Both the position numbers and the translations under genes were made by a program. Positions 47,164 to 59,867 of a DNA stretch of 64,000 nt are shown one piece after another. The notes beneath the pieces were generated by a model, which was not told the DNA's origin, ran no database searches, and worked only from the letters and a program-made list of their open reading frames with translations. The first letter of the stretch is position 1. The number at the start of each line of letters is the position of its first letter. This DNA is from Heterocephalus glaber. Taxonomy: Eukaryota; Chordata; Mammalia; Rodentia; Bathyergidae. The stretch is from contig NW_004624848.1 of NCBI RefSeq assembly GCF_000247695.1, forward strand, positions 874,404 to 938,403. The letters are read 5' to 3'.

Positions 47164-49530
47164 AGACCCTAAGTGATTTTAAATTAATACCATAAGAGCT
47201 AAAGAGGTAGTTTTAAAAATAAGATTAACTCCAAAATCAGCATTACAATCAAGCCCATACCTTCTTAGACAGATGGGCCTCTGGCCTTTCTGCAGCAGGA
47301 ACCAGAGACTGCCACAAGGTGAAGGAAGCTGACATTGGTGGTTAGCCACTAATGCAAAACCTGCAACTCAAACAGCTACATTTTTATCTATTTCATATAT
47401 TCTGGGTCTTAACAAAGACTCTCAACCCTTGCTACCTGATCTTCATCTCTTCTCTTGGTATCAGGTATTCCTGGTCTGCTTACAGCAAGAATTTTGTCAA
47501 GGCAATTTAACTAGCATTTCCCTTGTACCGCTAATGTTTCTTTTAGCTACTTTCCATTCACCAATCCCATCACATTCCTTGGTTATAAATGCCGACTTGG
47601 CTATGCTATCTTCAAAACTGAGCTCAGTTTTATACTGAAATTTCTTTTCCTCGATTGCAATAGTTTCAAAATGCTTTTTCCTAAATTAACTGTGGTCATG
47701 TTCTGACTTTTAAAAAAATCTCCACTTAAGAATTCAAAGGAGAAAAGCATCATCTAGCTAAATTCCTAATCTATGGATATCTGTTACATAGGAAATACTT
47801 CCTAACACAGAGTAACCCTAAAAGGAATTGAGCTTTGCATATGAGTTGCCTGTAAGTTTTGTAGCATTTGAGTCAATAATCTTGGGTCTTTTAAAAAACA
47901 ATATCATAATTGCAAGTAATTGAGATTCAAAAAGCAACATATTGTCTTAAATTCTTTCTTTGTGAAAAATGCCTGTGAGAAAGTCCTGTGTGAAACAGGG
48001 CCAATGCAACCAGATATGAGAAGCATTGCATTTGCAAAGGAAACGTCACCATTGGACTTATTAATGTAATAGTTACCAGAGGTTTGAACACCTGCCTCAT
48101 AAACGGCAGCCTTTATTATTGAATCCCTTGGAAAATACCTTTTACAAGCGACTACTACTTTTATGGCTTTATTGTTATGTAGTGAAGATATTAGCAAGAA
48201 TTATATAACTCATTAGGACCCATAACATGTTATTACTGAATTACTATTTTGAATATTTTACTTTCATCTAAGGATGATTTGCTTAGTATTTTATATTACA
48301 TTTTGCTCTTAAGATCATCATAAACTATTAGGACCTACCTACACTGAGGATTCATAACTTATGCATAGGACTTTTATTTAGGATTATGGTTGATTTGATG
48401 TTGTTCTATATTAGCACAGAAAGTCAACAAGAGACCCATTGTCTATTGATAATTTCTCTTTAGTGTGTGCATTTTTAGTAATAAAATTGTGTAATAAAAA
48501 ATTGAGGGCAGGTGGATAAGCTGTAAAATTTTTCAGACTTTGTTCAGGGACCTCAATTCTCAGACTTAATTGTGTAAGCTTGTGTGAGTGTCATGAAATA
48601 GTAAATTGATTCAACTCTACATCATACTGAAGAAATTTTAAAGGGATAGATTACCATTCAATGAAAAGTACATGGGCCACTAAGAAATCATGTGAGTATT
48701 TATTCCCCATAACCAATCCACACCAAGGAAGAAAATAATTCTTCAATGCTTCTCACACTGGAGACTGTGGATGGATCCAAAGGATTTGTGCTGTTCCTTG
48801 AATTTCTGTCTACCTTAACATAGCATAAGTCATTTTATCATTTCATGAACTGGCACAGAGAAAAGTCAAAAGTGAGAGTCCTGTGCCCAGGATGACATCA
48901 ATTTGGGCCCTAAGGTACAAGACACAAAACAAAATCGATGGTGTAGAGTGGTAGAACCTTTGGTTTAAAGCCCAGTTTGGAGGATAAAGTAGATATTCAA
49001 AGTATCTTAACATCACCAACAGCTACCTAACAGTGGTGCCAAAATTATGATTTCAACAACTATGAGACTAGAAAAGACTTAAAGGATTAGTAATCATTTC
49101 CTTTCCCATCTATTGTAAAACATTCAATTCCATTGAAAATTGAACAGAGTTCTATTAGGATTATATTGCTTTGGGAAAGCTGTGTAATATTTTCTTAACA
49201 ATAAGTTTACACACCTGAAAGAGGAGGATTAGTAATAAATAGTATTAAAAGAATTGGATCATATATATTAAAATTAATTTAACATGTAGAAGAAATTTTC
49301 CAATTTATTTCATTGGTTTTATGAAAGAATCAGTATCCCTTTCATGTCCAACATTTATCATTTTCTTCAATAGTTAATAATAGATAATTTTACTAATATG
49401 CATTGAGTATTTCTAATAATATTTAAAGATATGGTATCTTTATATATTTAAAGTAATGCTCATAACAATTCTATGGATCCCTAAAATTATTATATCCACC
49501 TTATAGATATAATTCATCTAAAGTAACACT
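47164..49530. other. Unassigned AT-rich sequence
   Basis: No repeat or gene recognised. A minus-strand 97-codon frame at 47904-48197 has no motif. Confidence 0.45.
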
Positions 49531-49548
49531 CTTAAAAGTGATGGATCT

Positions 49549-49636
49549 TGGGCCGGGGATTTAGTTCAATGGTTTCGCTGTCTGCTGTGCAAGCACAAGG
49601 ACCCTAGTTTGATCCTTGGTACCAAAAAAAAAAAAA
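49549..49636 (+). mobile_element. Young tRNA-Ala-derived SINE
   Basis: Head GGGCCGGGGATTTAGTTCAA, box B-like block TAGTTTGATCCTTGG, pure A-tail. The flanking words AAAAGTGATGGATCT (left) and AAAAGTGATGTATCT (right) form a 15-bp target-site duplication with one mismatch. Confidence 0.93.
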
Positions 49637-49649
49637 AAGTGATGTATCT

Positions 49650-51170
49650 CAATTTAAAAAACTTGTCCTGTTCTATGAGTCCTATGACCTAGGAATTTAA
49701 GTTTAAATGTTGCATAATCATCAGTGCCACTGTTGAGATTCTTCAACAACGTCCAAATCCTTCTCAGACCCAACTCCTTTTGACAAAACTTTTGAGAAAG
49801 GGATTATGTGATAGTCATATTTCATAGGATCTACCCAAGCAATGGATAGACAGATTTTCTTGTCAAATATTTTTTCTCTGGATGAAAAGAAGTTGGAGCT
49901 GGGGAAGTCAGCTGCCTTGGCTTCCTTCTTTAGGGCTCATGACTGTTCCAGGTATTCTGGTTCCAGAACAAAAGTATGATGATCACTTTGGAGGGAAGAG
50001 AGCTAAAAACTATTTCTCTCTAATTTATATTAGCCAGGTAAAGCCAACTACAAATTAGATAGCATGCATAAAAGTGTAAATATTTATTGGTTAAAGAACA
50101 TATAGGAAAATAATATTTTTGAAGTATGTCTATTCATGTCTTTCTCTTTTTACTATAGACAAAGTTATAAGATTAAAATAATGTTTAGGATATTTTAATT
50201 TAATGATGATTAAAAGATTTCATGCACAGCTCTACGTGTGTGTTGGCAAGAGGTAGGGACAAAGGAGAGGTACACAGTTTGTGATGTAACATGATTTATT
50301 TATAAATGCAAAATGAAAAGAATAAAAATCAATTAATAGTCATGATGAGCAGCCAGAAGAACATCATTAATGACACTGACCCAATGGTTAAGTTGGAGAA
50401 GGAAGCAGAAGTAGGGATCCAAGTAGATGGGGTGGACCATTTAGTTAACAGTATAATTTCCATTCTCATACTCTTTCTCACTGAGACCTGATTTTCTGTG
50501 AGGCTCGATTATACTCAGAAACATGGTATGTGAACATATCAAAACCAAGATTCTATGAATTAAAAGAAAGAATAAAATATATATTGAATGATTGATAATT
50601 TCTGCCAATGTAGGTTCAAGACAGTTAAAATAAGGTCATAAAATAATAGTATCTTAGTTGTATATATGTAAAGTACTAAAATATTGTGAAAACAAATTTA
50701 AGTTGTTATGCATAATTAGGTTGTAGATGTTACTGGAATCTCAGGTCAATAGTTTTTCTGTGCTGGAAGGAAGGAATATCTAACATAGTGAAATTGTGGA
50801 ATAACTGTAAAACTGAATGTGAACACGGTACAGGGCATACTTGAATGCATGCTGATTTTGTTTCAGAAAAAAAAGTCCTAACTCTGTCTCCTGAAATGTC
50901 TAGAAACAAAACTCATTGATAGTAACAGAGATTCCAAGTGTGCTCATTGTGATATCTGAATGTTATTTTCTATAGAAAAACAGAACAAAACAGAGATATG
51001 AAGTATCCAACTCCAGGTTTCGAGCAGAATATATATAAGATAAACCATGAAAGATCTGTCAAATGAAAAACATCACGCAAGCAATCAAAGACTGAGTATG
51101 TTTCAGAAGATCTAGTAGTTAACTCAAGAGCCTATGAGTCAAAGAGGGGACATGTTCACCATTTAGAAGC
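49650..51170. other. Unassigned AT-rich sequence
   Basis: No repeat or gene recognised. Confidence 0.45.
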
Positions 51171-51305
51171 TCAGTGAGGCAGCAGTGGTGGAGCTGCAGC
51201 CTCCACAGGCTGCTTAGGAACTGCTGCAAGAGGATCATTTAACTCCTGGAGTGTGAGACCAGCCTGGGCAATGCAGTGAGATCCTGTTTCCAAAAAAATA
51301 AAGAA
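51171..51305 (+). mobile_element. 7SL-derived SINE lacking the B1 duplication (pB1-like)
   Basis: Blocks 'aagaggatcatttaactcct', 'gtgtgagaccagcctgggca' and 'atgcagtgagatcctgtttc', then an A-rich tail. The unit runs straight from the 'cctgggcaatgcagtgagat' block to the end, without the internal duplication seen at 8069-8215. An early B1 or proto-B1 is likely. Confidence 0.75.
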
Positions 51306-51379
51306 AATAGTACTAAGAATGAGTAAAATAAAATGTGAGTAGGGGCGGCATGGAGTTTTAGAGCAGTGAATGTTGCTGT

Positions 51380-51612
51380 ACTGACTGTGTGACACACAGT
51401 GAGAGGGCTGTGTTATTCTGCATGTGTCTGGACCCGTGGAATGTGTTCACCAAGGTGCACACTGTGAACTTTCAGTGGTAACAACATGCCGGGAGGTGGC
51501 GGCGGCTAAAATGGAAAAAATATAAGTGTGTGGGCTGAGGGATGTACCAAATCTATGCACCTTCTCAATTTTGCTGTGAAGCTAAAATAGCTCTAAATAA
51601 ATGAAGTTTCAA
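51380..51612 (+). mobile_element. Old L1 3' end (L1ME-like)
   Basis: 'tgtctggacccgtggaatgt', 'actgtgaactttcagtggta', then 'tctcaattttgctgtgaagc' and 'taaaatagctctaaataaat' follow the 3' end of old L1 subfamilies in order, ending in the degraded polyadenylation region. Confidence 0.72.
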
Positions 51613-52439
51613 AGAAATTATATTAACTGCAGTAGAATGAAATAGTTTCAGTTTAAGTCTATGAGTGGTAACATTCTAAATTCAATCCAAAAAAAAAAAA
51701 AAGGTGATCATTTCCACAATATTCTAAATCAGAGATTAGTAATTTGTGGGTATAATTAGTTCTAGTTCCTGATTTTTCAGAATAGAGTGTACCAGTTGGT
51801 TTACATTATTGTCTCTGGCTACATTCTGCTTACATCGGCTAAGTTAGATTGTTCTGATAGATTCTGGTCCATAAAGCCTAAATAATCACTGGTTTGCACT
51901 TTCCATGTGGTGGGGCTCAGAACATGCTACCAGAAATCATGGCATGTTGGCACTTGAGAAAAGAGCAGAAATAGGAAGGTCTTTCTTAACTTCCCCTGCC
52001 TTCTTTCCTCTGAGGTAGAGAAGACTGTCATAAGAGACGTGTCCATGCTGTGTCCAGAGGAAGAGAAAGTCCTAATTTTTAAAGACTCAAAACATAGAGT
52101 AGAATCTGAACAAGCAGGCCATGCACACCCCCACATCCTTTATTGCTGTTAGCTTATGCCCTTTTAGCCTACTCACACATCAGTGCAGCTGTTCACTTCT
52201 TCATCACACACTATAAACTGTGGCAATTTCCCTGATTCTTTGAATCTTTGCTTTTGATGGCTCCTGTATGAGAACTTCCATACACCAAGTTTTATTCTTA
52301 GTCTTGTTAACCTGTCTCATATCCTGGCACCTCAAGCCTGAATACAAGAAGGGAAGGCTTATTTTCCTCTACAAAGAATTATTTGTAGATAATTTTTCTA
52401 AGTAGTCATCTTAAAAATTTTTTATTATTTTGATAAATG
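51613..52439. other. Unassigned sequence
   Basis: A short poly-A lies at about 51689-51702. Otherwise no repeat or gene recognised. Confidence 0.45.
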
Positions 52440-52850
52440 AAATTGATTTTAACTGATTACTTAAAAACAAAAGTTGTACATATTTATGGGCACCATGTGA
52501 TGTTTCAATACACGTATACACTCTGTAATGTTCGAATCAGGTGAAACATATTGGCCTCCTCTAGCACTTATGATTACATGGTACAAACTTTCAAAACCCT
52601 TTCTTTGAGTTTTTTGAAATGTAAAGCACGTTGCTGCTTTCTTTGCTACCTCTACTGTGCACTGGTATGCCAGCACATCTGCTCCTCGCTGTAACTTAGT
52701 ACCTAAGATCAATCTATCCCACTCCTGTTCAGGCTAATCTCCCAGCCTCAGTAACTGCCATTCTACTCTCAACTTCTAAAAGTTCAACAACTCTTTTAGA
52801 TTCTACGTATGCGTGAGATCATATGGTAATAAGTCATTATTTTGAAAACT
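52440..52850 (-). mobile_element. Old L1 3' region (L1MB-like), antisense
   Basis: 'tgtacatatttatgggcacc', 'tgatgtttcaatacacgtat', 'tgccattctactctcaactt' and 'tcttttagattctacgtatg' follow the antisense L1MB-like 3' end. It is the same type of sequence as 27920-28870 but uninterrupted, so it serves as an internal reference for that insertion. Confidence 0.8.
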
Positions 52851-53119
52851 TATCAATACAGGAAATCATGCACTTAACTTGTTTTTATTTTATGAACAAC
52901 ACCTCAAATTCTCCAATTGATGTGGAGATTTTTTTTATAGATAGAGTATTGTTCATAAGTGAAAACAGAATGATAAATTAAGAATATCAGTATTTTCTAC
53001 TTCTAATGAAATGGATAGTCAGAGTCCAGTAGTGTAGAAAAAGAGATAACCATGCATTCTATTACAACCAAGGATTGTATTTGATGCTTTTCTTATAGAA
53101 TTTTAATGTCACCTATGGG
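52851..53119. other. Unassigned AT-rich spacer
   Basis: No feature recognised between the two L1 copies. Confidence 0.45.
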
Positions 53120-54108
53120 AGGATTAAAACTGTCTGAGTAGAGACTAGCAGCAAAATGCAGTTTCTCTGGGACCTGGAAAACAACAATTTGGTGAAGAGG
53201 AAAAAGGGAATCAGGAGGGAGCTGACTGAAAAATTAGAAACTACGGAACAGCTGGAGAAATGGAGTACAACCCAGAAAAAAGATCAAGAATCTGGAAAGG
53301 AAACTCGGCTTCCAGGGACCCAGTCTTGTCTCTGCTGACACAAAGTCAGCCTGGAAAGGTTTTGCAGCTCAAGGGAGCACTGGACCAGGCTGACAGCACT
53401 AATCCCAAGAAAAGACCATGGTTGTTGTCCACTGCAACGGCAGTGTTGGGTGTTTCTCTGAAGTGTGTACTTCTGCATGGCAGGCTAGAGTTGGAAGAGA
53501 AACCCAGTCTAGTCCCCCCCACATTTGGGAGTGCTTAATCAGGAGCTGTTTGGGGAAAGGGGTTTGTGGTTAAAGCTGAGCTACAAAACAAGTACAGAAC
53601 AATTAATTATATTCAGAATTTCTGATGGTGCTCTACTACAATGACTGAGCAGGAGATGGCCACAGGAAAGAGCTGCAGAGAGGGTACCAGCTGGATGTAG
53701 ACCCCCCCAACAAGTTTACACTCAGATCAGGCAGGTTGTAAGCTGGCTGTATGTGGCTTGCAGAAGAGAGCTGGGACTGTGACACTTCCATTCAATCCAG
53801 CAGGCTTCTCGACCCCTACATCAAGCACAGAGCTCAGCGGTCTGTGAATGACCTCAATGAAAAGGCATAAATTGGCAAATTGTGTCCATGTATAAAACCC
53901 AATGATATGCTGTATACCAGAAGCACATCTGCCCCAAAAGAAATTACAGACTAAATATCAAAGGATAATAAACTGTACTCCATGCAATGCAGGCCCAAAG
54001 CAATCAGACAGACAAAATAGGATTCAAGCCAGAACTTATCAAAAGAGGCAAAGAAGGTCACTACATGTTTCTTCAGGGAAGAAATCAAGAGAAGAGACAA
54101 TGGTTTTA

Positions 54109-54112
<4 letters not shown>

Positions 54113-54147
<35 letters not shown>
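54113..54147. repeat. (TA)n microsatellite inside L1 ORF2
   Basis: Seventeen TA units with short CA-rich extensions to 54170. They lie where L1 ORF2 normally encodes an Asn-Ile-Tyr-Ala block (aatatatatgc-like), so the array probably grew from that native ATATAT. The Ile/Tyr-rich open frames arise from it. Confidence 0.92.
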
Positions 54148-54154
<7 letters not shown>

Positions 54155-55138
54155 TATATACATACACACCTTGGCATATCCAACTTCATAAAAAACACTA
54201 CTAGACATAAAAGATGAGATAGATATCAATAAAATTATACTGGGTGATCCCAATAACCCACTGAATAAAAATAGATCAACTAGACAAAAAATGAAGAAAG
54301 AATTATCTGAGTTGAGCCACGCCTTCTAACAAGTTGACTTAATTTATACCTATCGAGCATTCCACCCAACAACAGAAAACACATTCTTCTCAGCAGCATG
54401 TAGAACTTTCTCCAAAGTAGTCCATAAAGTAGTTCATGATGCTTAAATAAATGCACCATCCATTCATGATAGAAACTCTGAAAAAATACAGATAAGAACC
54501 TTGTGGGAACCTGATAAAAGCTTTTTATGACAAACATACTGCCAATATTATATAGAATAGGAAAATTAAATAGGAAAATTTCCTAGCAAGTCAGAAACAA
54601 GACAAAGATCTCTACTGTCATTGCTCCTGTTCAATTTAGTAATCAAAATATTAGAGAAATCAGGTGACAGAAAAGAACAAAAGAAATATGTGTAGGAAAG
54701 GAAGACATCAAATTGTCACTAAGTGAAGATGACACAATCCTTTACATAGACGACTCAAAAAATTTCAACCAAAGACAAGAATTAATCGCAAATTGAGCAA
54801 TAAAACAACACACAAAAATCAATAGCATTCCTGTACACCAATAATGAACCCACTGAAGAAGAAATTAGGAAAACAATAGCATCAAAATAGCAACTACAAC
54901 AAAAAATATAGTTTACTGAAAAAGGTGATGGAAGTGGTAATCAGAAACTTCAAGCCATCCCCTGATCCTTGATACACAGACCTGATAGTGTCAAAAAGGC
55001 CACACTACCAAAACCGATATATAGATTTGATGCAATTTCAAGAAAATAACTACAGCATTTCTCATAGAACTAAAGAAAGCAATGGTACAATTCATGTCGG
55101 TCCAGAAGAGACTCAGAATATCAAAAGCAATCCCGGTC

Positions 55139-55240
55139 AGGGCCGGGGATTTAGCTCAGTGGTTCCGGCGCCTGCCTTGCAAGTGCAAGGTCCCGAGTTC
55201 GATCCCCAGTATCAAAAAAAAATAAAAAAAAAAAAATCTG
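55139..55240 (+). mobile_element. Young tRNA-Ala-derived SINE nested in L1
   Basis: Best preserved copy in the window: GGGCCGGGGATTTAGCTCAG (head and box A), GGTCCCGAGTTCGATCCCCA (box B), then an A-rich tail. The anticodon position reads TGC (Ala). The anticodon stem is broken by mismatches (CCTGC against GTGCA), so this is a SINE and not a working tRNA. It interrupts L1 ORF2 after 'aaaagcaatcccggtca'. The downstream word 'aatctgggcaac' may be the diverged target duplication. Confidence 0.93.
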
Positions 55241-56949
55241 GGCAACAAAAGGAAAGGAGGAGGGATCACAACCTCAGGTTTCAAGTTACATTAAAAGCTA
55301 CAGTGATTAAAAAAAAAACCAGCATGGTGTTTCCTCGAGAACAGATGTGAGGATTACAGAACAGAGTAGAGGATGAAGAAGCAGCCCCATGTGCATGCAG
55401 TCAACTGACCTTAGAAAAAGGGGCCAAAAACATGCACTGAAGGAAAGATAGCCTGTTTAGCAAATGGTGCTGTGAAAATCAGCTATCCTTATGCAGACAT
55501 TGAATCTAGACACATGTCTCTTAGCTGGAAATAAATGAAAATAAAACTGGATCAAATATCTAACTATTAAAACAGAAACACAAACTACAGGAAGATCAAA
55601 CAGGTGAAACTCTTGATGACACAGGAAAAGGCAAGGACTTTCTAAATATAACCCAGTTTCATAAGAAATAACATCAATAATCAACAAATGGAATTTTCTC
55701 AAATCTAAAAACTTCAGCAGAACAATGAAAATGACCAACATAGTGAAGAGACAATCTATAGAATGGGAAAAAGATTGCCAGCTACTCCTCAGACAGAGGA
55801 ATGATAACTGGAATATATAAAGAATTCAAAAACATAGACCTCCCCAAAATAAAAGACCTGATCATAAAATGGGCAACTGAAATGTATAGACAATTTTCAG
55901 AAGAAGTTCAAATAGCTAATAAATACAAGAAAAAAATGTGCTAAACATCTCTGGCCATCACAGAAATGCAAATGAAGGCAACACTGAGGTTCCATTTTAC
56001 TCCAGAAAGAATGGATATCATCAAAAACACCTAATAATAACAAATACTTGTTAGACTGTGAGGAAAAGGGAAGTCTTCTACATTGTAGGTATGAATGTAA
56101 ACTAGTAATACCACTATGCAAATTAGTATGGTGTTTCCTCAAAAACCTAAATGTAGAAATTTCATTTGACCCACTAGACCCCTTCTAAGTTACTTCCTGA
56201 TGGAGTTACAGACATATTACAATGATACAGGCTTACTATAATGATAACAGCACAACTCACAATAGCTAAATCTTGGAAATAGCTCACATATGCATGAACA
56301 GATGAAAGGATAAAGATAGTGTGGTATTTTACACAATAGAGTACACCCTGTCATAGCTAAGGAGAAATCTGAGTCATTTTTAGGGAAATGGATGCACCTT
56401 GAGACCATAACACTAAGTGCAATAAATCAGACACACAACCCTAAATATCACAAAGTTTCTCATACATGTGAAATTGAAAAAATTAAAGAGCAATATAAAA
56501 AAACATAATAGCTAACAGGGAGATCTCTTCAAAGGTTGTAGATTTTTTACAAATGGGAAAGGGACCATGAGATAGACAGGAGGGGGAAATGAGGGGAGGG
56601 GAAAAGGATGCAAAAAGAATTACAAGGTTTTATGTACATGTACCAACTTCCCATGAAGAATATAACCATTATGTACTGCAAATGTGTAGTAATAACAGTA
56701 AAGATTTTTGAAAGATCTTAGTAGGCAACAACAAACAAAAAATAAAATGTCACCTATCATGTGGTCTTCCCAAATTGCATTTATCTGATCAAAACTCTAA
56801 ATCTAAGTATCAGTTTATAAGAAATCCAGTAACAGAAAGAACCCATGAAACCACACCAAATATATACAGTAAACAGCATCAATATCATGAGAAACTCTGA
56901 AGGGAAAAGTAACCTAGTTGGAAAAATAAGATGTTAAAGAATAATAACA

Positions 56950-57225
56950 ACAACAAAGCAATACTAAGGTATTATCCCTTAAATTGTAGGTATGGACATG
57001 AAACTATGGTAAGTCACAAAAGAATTTTTGTGCTTCAGAGATACATTCTCAAATGTGTGGGAATAAAATATGATGTCCATAACTTGTTTTGAAACTATTC
57101 AAAGGAATGAAAAAGAGAAGAGTTCAGAGGGAGGACTATCTATATTTGTTGAGATGAGGTGATGACATAAGGATTCTTTTTTACTACTTTATCTGTTTGA
57201 AATTTTCTATAATTAAAATGTTTTG
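56950..57225 (+). mobile_element. Old L1 3' end
   Basis: 'tttgttgagatgaggtgatg' and then 'gtttgaaattttctataatt' and AAAATGTTTTGA resemble the terminal bases of old L1 subfamilies. It adjoins the 3' end of the previous L1 and may be an independent older fragment. Confidence 0.55.
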
Positions 57226-58790
57226 AAGAGAGGAAGAGAGTAGGGAGAAATGAAATCAAGCTGGGAATCCCATAGTAAAGGGCTTAATGAATTCTTGGTT
57301 AACATTTTGTTCTTCTGTTTGAACGTACAGGAATGTAAAATTTTGCTTTGGGTCAGGGTTGAGTCAATAACAAAGGGAGAACTGCCCAGCATGCCCGAGA
57401 GGGGGAGAATAGTTACTTACAAATGTAATACAGCCAAGTTATATTCAGTCTCTCTTCCAAATGTCTGTCACTTACCCTACCCATCTGGTCAGTTTTTGTG
57501 TCCAATATTCTTCATAGTAGAACATGAATTTCTATTCTAAAAGAAAAGTCTAAACAGTGATAGCAAAATAGCTTTGATTTGATGACTTAGAGAAACTTAC
57601 AGAAATGTGGCCTGGATCAGCTCATAACTATATTTAAACTGATACTAACACAGGAACAAAATAACACTGCCTTAAGTAGTGTTTTTTTTTCTTTCTAACG
57701 AAATTCAAAGTTATACAGTTGAAGGATGGGAAGGCTGCTTGCCATTACTACAAATGTGCTGAACTTCATTTTCCTTTGGGTCTAATTGTCAAGTCCACAT
57801 GCTGAGCAATGAAAAGGAGAAATATTTGCAGCAGAAATTGTTTGTAGCCTATCAGTCCAGTATTGTCCAATTGCCTTGAGGGTCCAGGCAATGGTGTGTA
57901 TTAACAAGCACTTTGGGTACTCTGATCTCAGAGTGTCTGAAACAGTCGTGGTTTAGTGCGTGTGCTCAGCCCCAGAACCTGGAGGTTCACTTACTGACAG
58001 AGAAAAGAGCTGCTGAACAGGCAACTGCACTCTGAGTCACAGAGGCCAAAGCAAACCCTGCCGTGAGATCCGCCCTTCTCACTTGACCTCTCTGCAGATG
58101 TCTATCCAACATACGTACAGAGAGCAGAGAACTTCCTGCCTGATACCTTTCTGAGGTCAATACTGACTGAAGATATGGGAGATAGAGTCAGTGCTATTGC
58201 AAACGTGAAGATTCAGGTTCTTTGAAATATCTTGATGACACCAGGCTGTGGGAAATTTAATTTAAAATCAAAAGGGTGTAATTATGAGTTAGTAGTAACA
58301 AAATCTCTGTTAGATGCGTTACTTCCTTTTTTCAGCAAAATCCATGTGAGACTTGGAAGTGCACAGAAACCAAATTACTGAGGGCTTTTTCAGTGAATGG
58401 CTGGGCATTGTCCACTGGGTGCACCCAACACTAGCTGGTTCTTCAGGTGAGCACAGTTCGAATGTCTTTGTTGAATCAGACTACTGAACAGTTTTATAGA
58501 TTTATCATTTAACTGGAGGAAAACTGATTACAATGCAAATGTTAAATGCTCATAGCATTCCAGATTATTCTTACCCTTGGCAATGCAAATGAAATTTGTC
58601 TCATTGAGAATATAAATTTCTCTAAATTGTCATTTGAGCTGATTTTGACATCTGACTGACTCCCCTATTAATTAAATCTTTTGACAGGTTGTTATTTTAT
58701 ATTTGAATGATGGCTATGTTTTTACCCTTTTGAAAATTAGTCTTGAATAGTTTTGGAGATCTCTCTGAGATGCACAGAAAGATCCATTTG
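57226..58790. other. Unassigned sequence
   Basis: A less AT-rich segment at 57870-58110 could be an old DNA transposon, but I cannot align it. No gene is seen. The 96-codon frame at 57250-57540 has no motif. Confidence 0.4.
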
Positions 58791-58872
58791 AGGCCGAGGA
58801 TTTAGCTCAGTGGTTTTGTCGCCTGCTGTGCAGGCACAAGGACCAACCTGAGTTAGATCCCTGGTACTAAAA
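58791..58872 (+). mobile_element. tRNA-Ala-derived SINE with TA tail
   Basis: GAGGCCGAGGATTTAGCTCA head, CTGAGTTAGATCCCTGGTAC box B region, and a tail that has become (TA)n (58871-58890). CATTTGA flanks both sides as a short target-site duplication. Confidence 0.88.
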
Positions 58873-58891
58873 TATATATATATATATATAT
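58873..58891. repeat. (TA)n microsatellite in a SINE tail
   Basis: About nine TA units following the SINE box B region. Confidence 0.9.
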
Positions 58892-58954
58892 TCATTTGAT
58901 AGACCTAAGTTATATTACTGGAGAACAGCAAACCAGTGGAGGGTTGGAGTCTTG

Positions 58955-59410
58955 TATCAGTTAGGGTTCTATCTCTATCTCTATCTCTATCTCTATCTTT
59001 ATCTTGGTAGGCTTACAGTGAAGGACTCCAGAGTTGAGAGTGAATGAATGCAAAAAGCTCATGTACATGCTGGAGCCAGAAGATCCAGTCAAAAGTTGGA
59101 AGCCTGGAACTCACTGCAGAGTCATCAGGAAGTTGAAGGATTAGAGCTGGAAGCCTGAAGATGAATGTCCAATGGCAATGGCAAAGACTGGAGCTCCTCC
59201 AAAGAAGTAGAAGTGAGATTTTCTTCTTTTTTCCCTTTATATGGGGTCTGGGTTAAAAACTTTTTGGGTGGTGCTACCTACACCCTGGGTGGGTCTGCCG
59301 TCTCCAAAGAGCCAGTCATCCAGACACAACCAGGCTGTCCAAAACTAATCAGCTAGCCATTTCTTATTCAAGTTGGCGTCGCAACTATCACAAGTCTCAT
59401 CTTAGGTCCC
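58955..59410 (-). mobile_element. MaLR (ORR1/MT-like) LTR, antisense
   Basis: It begins 'gtatcagttagggttctatc', the antisense pattern of rodent MaLR LTRs, with an internal simple repeat at the expected position. 'ttggtaggcttacagtgaag' and 'ccctttatatggggtctg' follow, and the right end is near 59410. No coding region remains. Confidence 0.62.
58969..58999. repeat. (TCTATC)n hexanucleotide repeat
   Basis: About five TCTATC units inside the antisense MaLR LTR, following its conserved opening. Confidence 0.92.
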
Positions 59411-59844
59411 AGACAGAATCCCAACAATCAATCTTTAATTTAATTAGTTCTAGGATTCTCTAATATTTCCTCCCTCCCTACTGATTTCGCAAATTAGTAA
59501 CAAAATATCTTTCCAGTTATTATCTTTCCTTCTTGAAAAATTCCAATATTTATTAATGGAGACATTTCTGTTCCCCCAGGGCCAGGAAGCACATTGCAGT
59601 ACTGATATTCAAATTTGATTAAACTTACATAACGTCTTCCAGAAAATAGAAACAAATTACAAAGGAGAAATTTGTATCACTTTTAAATATCACAGTGTCA
59701 AAAAAAGAATTACCAAATATATCATTAATTTATTCCTATATTTCATTGATAAGGAATTTCGTTTTCATTAGCAATCAAGCAGCTATTTCTTGTATCAAAT
59801 ATGAGAAAATACTAAGGACAGGATTTGACAATTTATTTTCACTC

Positions 59845-59867
59845 ATCCATTCATTCATTCATTCATT
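59845..59867. repeat. (CATT)n short repeat
   Basis: About five ATTC/CATT units immediately before the antisense SINE, probably grown from its complementary tail. Confidence 0.8.

Larger units (their letters stand above)
53120..56735 (+). mobile_element. L1 copy, deleted and decayed, with nested SINE
   Basis: The 5' region (53150-53530) resembles that of the L1 at 18.7 kb. The ORF2 endonuclease is traceable at about 53985-54440: FKPELIKRGKEGHYMF, then the FIKNT-like block, and FHPTTENTFFSA in one frame. The reverse transcriptase end shows DIKLSLSEDDTILYIDDSKN near 54705-54765, where the active-site block is altered from the usual Phe-Ala-Asp-Asp. The C-terminal region lies at 55050-55320 and the 3' region runs to about 56735. 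ORF1 and much of ORF2 are missing. A (TA)n array has expanded inside the endonuclease part, and a SINE splits the C-terminal part. Confidence 0.85.

Noticed and set aside
53902..54253. 100-codon frames with Ile-Tyr repeats
   Set aside because: They are products of the TA microsatellite inside a decayed L1 ORF2.
55139..55213. Possible tRNA-Ala gene (box A, box B, TGC anticodon)
   Set aside because: The anticodon stem does not pair, the acceptor stem is not closed, an A-rich tail follows, and the same unit recurs at 47, 49.5 and 58.8 kb. It is a SINE.
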